Shown here: positions 61,170-64,000 of the stretch, piece by piece | Layout of the letters: each line of letters begins with the position of its first letter | Numbering within the stretch: position 1 is the stretch's first letter | Assembly: GCF_041146395.1 (NCBI RefSeq) | Contig: NC_090989.1 | Location: 50,184,501 to 50,248,500, forward strand | Length of the DNA: 64,000 nt | Direction of reading: 5' to 3' | Source of the DNA: Eulemur rufifrons | Lineage: Eukaryota > Chordata > Mammalia > Primates > Lemuridae | Translations under genes and position numbers: made by a program | The notes under the pieces: generated by a model | What the model was told of the DNA's origin: nothing | Databases searched by the model: none | Seen by the model: only the letters and a program-made list of their open reading frames with translations

Positions 61170-61480
61170 GTATCTTTTTTTGTTATTTAATTTCTTTTTA
61201 TTTCAGCATGTTACCAGGGTACATATGTTTAGGTCACATAAATTGCCTTTGCCCCGCCTGAGTCAGAGCTTCAAGCATATTCATCCCCCATATGGTGCTC
61301 ACAGCACCCATTAGGTGTGAATATACCCATCCCCCTCCCCCCTCCCACCTGCCGACACACCCAATGAATGTTACTACTATATGTGCACATAAGTGTTGAT
61401 CAATTAATACCAATTTGATGGTGAGTAATGTGGTGCTTGTTTATTCCATTCTTGTGATACTTAGTAGAACGGTATCTTTT
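61170..61480 (-). mobile_element. Short strepsirrhine-type L1 3' end, antisense, with target duplication
   Basis: The body 61179-61471 carries only the L1 3' UTR and a reversed, impure A tail: GGGTACATATGTTTAGGTC, AAATTGCCTTTGCCCCGCC, CATATGGTGCTCACAGC, CCCACCTGCCGACACACCC, GTGTTGATCAATTAATACC, ending CTTGTGATACTTAGTAGAAC. The 9-bp direct repeat GTATCTTTT flanks it (61170-61178, 61472-61480). It is severely 5'-truncated and matches the 49.4 and 4.4 kb tails better than the 19.4 and 52.2 kb pair. Confidence 0.85.
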
Positions 61481-62335
61481 CTCAGAAAGTTGTCTTGTGC
61501 ATTAGCATTATTTAAGACAGAATCTATGTTTAACCCAGGATTCTGCCCAAGTATCTGTGCATCGATTCTTTCCCACACAATACTATTAACTCTCAGTGTA
61601 GCTAGAGATCCCTAGACATTCTTAGAAACACATTCAGGCACAATGTTTCCTTAAGTTCAGCTTTTAAAAAAGTAAGTGTTTCAGAATGTAAGCTAGTTTT
61701 TAGTCTACTCAGGATGGGATTTGGTTTTTTGTACCTTCTAATAAATCAAACTTGAAAGACATTTATGCATATGTGAATTTCCAGCAACTAAACTATACCA
61801 ATATGAGATTTTTGAACTTCTGTTCTCAGGGAAGACACACAGGGTTGAGACCCCACCAGTCACTCAGTTATTTTTCTTTATAGAACACATACCAAAACCT
61901 TAATCTTTTAACCAAAGGACAAAATATGCGAACTGTTCACTTACTACAAATCATTTGTTCCATAAATAATTTATATGATCATATAAATGAGTATCATAGA
62001 AATAATTGTATCTTTTCAAAAGATTACAAAATTTGAAAGATCATAGCATTACACAATTTTAAAAAGATAATTACTGAACTACATTTTTCTGTCTGATAAT
62101 ACATAAAGTTTTCTTTTTATCAGTTGTTTATTCTAGTCAATCCTCCATTATCAATGTGAAAATGGTAAGGAAAACATAACATAGGAATTTAAAAAGCCAA
62201 CTACAGAGTCATGTTTGTGGCTTGAATATATCACTTTCCTGCCAAATGACAAGGTACAATTTATTTTACTTATTTAATTTATATATAAAGTGAAACTTAA
62301 TTCAATTTGGAATAGATTTGAATATTAAACTAAAT
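61481..62335. other. Unassigned AT-rich sequence
   Basis: No feature recognised. A 66-residue frame that starts inside the L1 tail (61415) is an artefact. Confidence 0.4.
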
Positions 62336-62339
62336 TAAA

Positions 62340-63415
62340 ACATAAAAACATAGAAGAGACCAAAACAAAGCCAACAAAAGTAGGAGTAAATTGAAGTAAA
62401 ACAAGGAGCAGAAAACACTAATATGATCAATATCCTCAAAGAGATAAGAGAAAATATGATAGCTTTGCCATACATATGGATGCTATATTTTAAAACTATA
62501 TAATAAAAAAATAAAAAATCTTATAGAAATTTTTGGATTTTTGAAAATATATAATGGAAAAATAAAAAATCTTATAGGAAAAACAATAGATGAGTTATAA
62601 GATAAAGTTGTTGACACTACTGACAAAGTAGAGAAAAAGGATAACAAAGAATATTAAGGATAATTAAAATCAAGGAGCTAGGAGGGTCAGTACCTAGATA
62701 ATAAGATTTTCAAAAATAGAAATCAGAGAAAATGGAAGAAAAGTAATGAAAGACACAATACAAGAAAATTTCCTAGAATTCACAAAAAGAAGATAATCTT
62801 CCAGATTTAAAGTCTCTATTAGAACAATAAATGATAGAATACTTGATGTATTAAACTATTAAATGTAATTTTACAGTTCTTTTTAATATTTTGGGATAAA
62901 TGAGTAATAGGTAAAAACAATAAGAAATGGTAAGCAAAAAAAAGGAATTATTGTCCCCATGAAGATAAATGACAATGAATATTGTTTTTGAATATTTCAT
63001 GAAGGAGCATGAACAATATTGTTATACTCATAATTTATTTAACAAAACTTGTGACATGCTTGTTTTAAGAGTATTGGGTTAGTAGGGGGACCTCAGGAGA
63101 GTGTTACTAAAGATATAAAATATCAGTGTCAATTTTAAGAAGTCAAAAGAAAATATCAAAGTTTAAAAAAGCATGATATAGCTAAATAAATGTATATGTG
63201 TATATATGTGTGTGTATGTATGTATGTGTGTGTGTATATATATATAAAAATTACAAAGTAAATGTAATTAAAATAGTAGCCTCAGAAAAGTAGAAATTAG
63301 GAATATGGAAGGATAATCAGTGTTTATCTTTGTAGGACTGGTGGCACTCTCTGACTTTTTTAAAACTGTGTATATATTGATATGTGTGTGTATATATAAT
63401 AAACATTATATCTTA
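62340..63415 (+). repeat. HAL1/L1M-like LINE remnant
   Basis: GAGAAAATGGAAGAAAAG, AAGACACAATACAAG and AATTTCCTAGAATTCAC read like an L1-type ORF1 coding strand. GTCAAAAGAAAATATCAAAG and CAGTGTTTATCTTTGTAGGAC with a T- and A-rich finish suit a HAL1 3' end. A local duplication of AATAAAAAATCTTATAG occurs near 62505 and 62563. It is non-coding now. Confidence 0.5.
63187..63244. repeat. (TG)/(TA) mixed microsatellite
   Basis: TGTATATGTGTATATATG followed by TGTGTG, TATGTATG and TATATATATA units. A smaller one lies at 63368-63400. Confidence 0.9.
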
Positions 63416-64000
63416 ATAAAATTAAAAATTAAATCTGAAAACTAATAGTAATGTCATGTAAAACATTTAACATAGTTGTGAGCAAATATGGTTAGTTGTT
63501 TTTTAAGAAAATCTATTCTAAACATCAGTCTGTGGGAAATCTTTAAACCCAGGGGATGTTTTTTATGCCATTCATAACATTCATGAGACACTTTCCCTTT
63601 CATCCATCAGTATTTGATCAAGGAATATAGATTAATTTAACCCAAACAAAAGAGCATGTTTATACTTTGTAGACCCTACAAAATTTGAGTATTGTAATAT
63701 CTTGTCTTTTACGTTATCTACATGAGTGTTTCTTAAATTTATTATGTATATAAATCACCAGGGAATCTTGTTATTTAGATCAATAAACATGAAATGGCCA
63801 GTTTGGAATCAAAAGTTTATTATATCTCAAGCAAGAAACAATACAATTAATCAAAGTCTGTGCCTAAACTATTGACACAGTTTTGCCATGGTAACGATAG
63901 CTTGTTTATGTCAGCAGTAAAGAAGCCTGGAGACCGAGTGGCCACGAAATCGCAAAAGGCGTTTTTTCACAATTTGTTGAGAACTGAATATTTTTCCTTG
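63416..64000. other. Unassigned sequence reaching the window edge
   Basis: 63416-63840 is AT-rich and unassigned. From about 63845 the texture changes, with balanced composition and several CpGs. A plus-strand frame that opens at ATG 63908 stays open to 64000 (31 codons: MSAVKKPGDRVATKSQKA...). I do not recognise it. It could be the edge of a DNA transposon or of an exon-like sequence. The window ends too soon to tell. Confidence 0.3.

Noticed and set aside
1..64000. CRISPR arrays, operons, tRNA, rRNA, U6, 7SK and Y RNA genes
   Set aside because: No regularly spaced identical repeats, no bacterial gene organisation, and no intact small RNA sequence was seen. 7SL-related sequence appears only as Alu copies.

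Overview
The window is mammalian nuclear DNA from a strepsirrhine primate, most likely a lemur. The best evidence is a full-length dimeric Alu at 26203-26544 whose mid-element linker (TATATATTTTAGTTGGCCA and the sequence after it) is typical of lemuriform Alu copies. Several L1 3' ends (4400-4838, 19427-19652, 49203-49630, 52199-52625, 61179-61471) also carry a 3' UTR type that I associate with strepsirrhine genomes. I found no host protein-coding exon, no intact RNA gene and nothing bacterial or CRISPR-like. The open frames are short and are explained by repeats, low complexity or chance. The DNA is AT-rich and is either intergenic or deep intronic; the sequence does not say which.

Layout. 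0.9-7.2 kb holds a decayed Alu, an L1 3' end on + and a long old L1 on - (ORF2 then ORF1 remnants) with a younger L1 tail nested in it. 7.2-12 kb is mostly unique, with LINE-tail-like DNA and a CA repeat. 12-13 kb is an antisense L2. 13.7-14.4 kb is a GC-richer block of unknown origin. 15.7-16.1 kb is a MaLR-type LTR. 19.4-19.8 kb is a young L1 tail with a perfect 13-bp target duplication, inserted beside an LTR end. 20.9-21.9 kb has a degenerate repeat block, a hAT (Charlie-type) element and a GATA repeat. 22-24 kb holds L2 and MIR. 24.2-26.9 kb is one old L1M broken by an MIR, an ERVL-type LTR with perfect 5-bp target duplication, and the lemur Alu. 28.6-33.7 kb holds two sense L2 copies and an L1MA-like tail.

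34-41 kb is an old L1M on + split by a younger L1 that carries a 5' inversion of the twin-priming type. 41.2-42.5 kb is an antisense L2 followed by an MIR. 44.5-46.8 kb has small MIR, LTR and Alu-monomer pieces. 46.8-49.2 kb is the longest stretch without recognisable repeats that also has higher sequence complexity and clustered CpGs; it is the best candidate for conserved regulatory DNA. 49.2-58.3 kb has L1 tails, MIRs, MaLR LTRs, an MER5A-like piece and a palindromic hAT-type miniature element. 59.4-59.9 kb is a GC-rich block with a trinucleotide-like tract. 61.2 kb is a short L1 with a 9-bp target duplication, 62.3-63.4 kb a HAL1-like element, and the last 160 bases are unassigned but have an open frame running off the window.

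No set of genes works together here. What can be read is insertion history: MIR, L2, MER5 and L1M form the oldest layer, then MaLR and ERVL LTRs, then older primate L1s, then lemur Alu and L1 tails and perhaps the hAT miniature element. Family names come from recognition by eye, so subfamily names are tentative and edges are usually good to about 10-50 bases. I see no convincing undescribed system. The leads most worth checking are the 47.9-49.1 kb unique block, the palindromic element at 58.1 kb, the L1 tail with a duplicated 3' UTR at 19.4 kb and the window-edge sequence.
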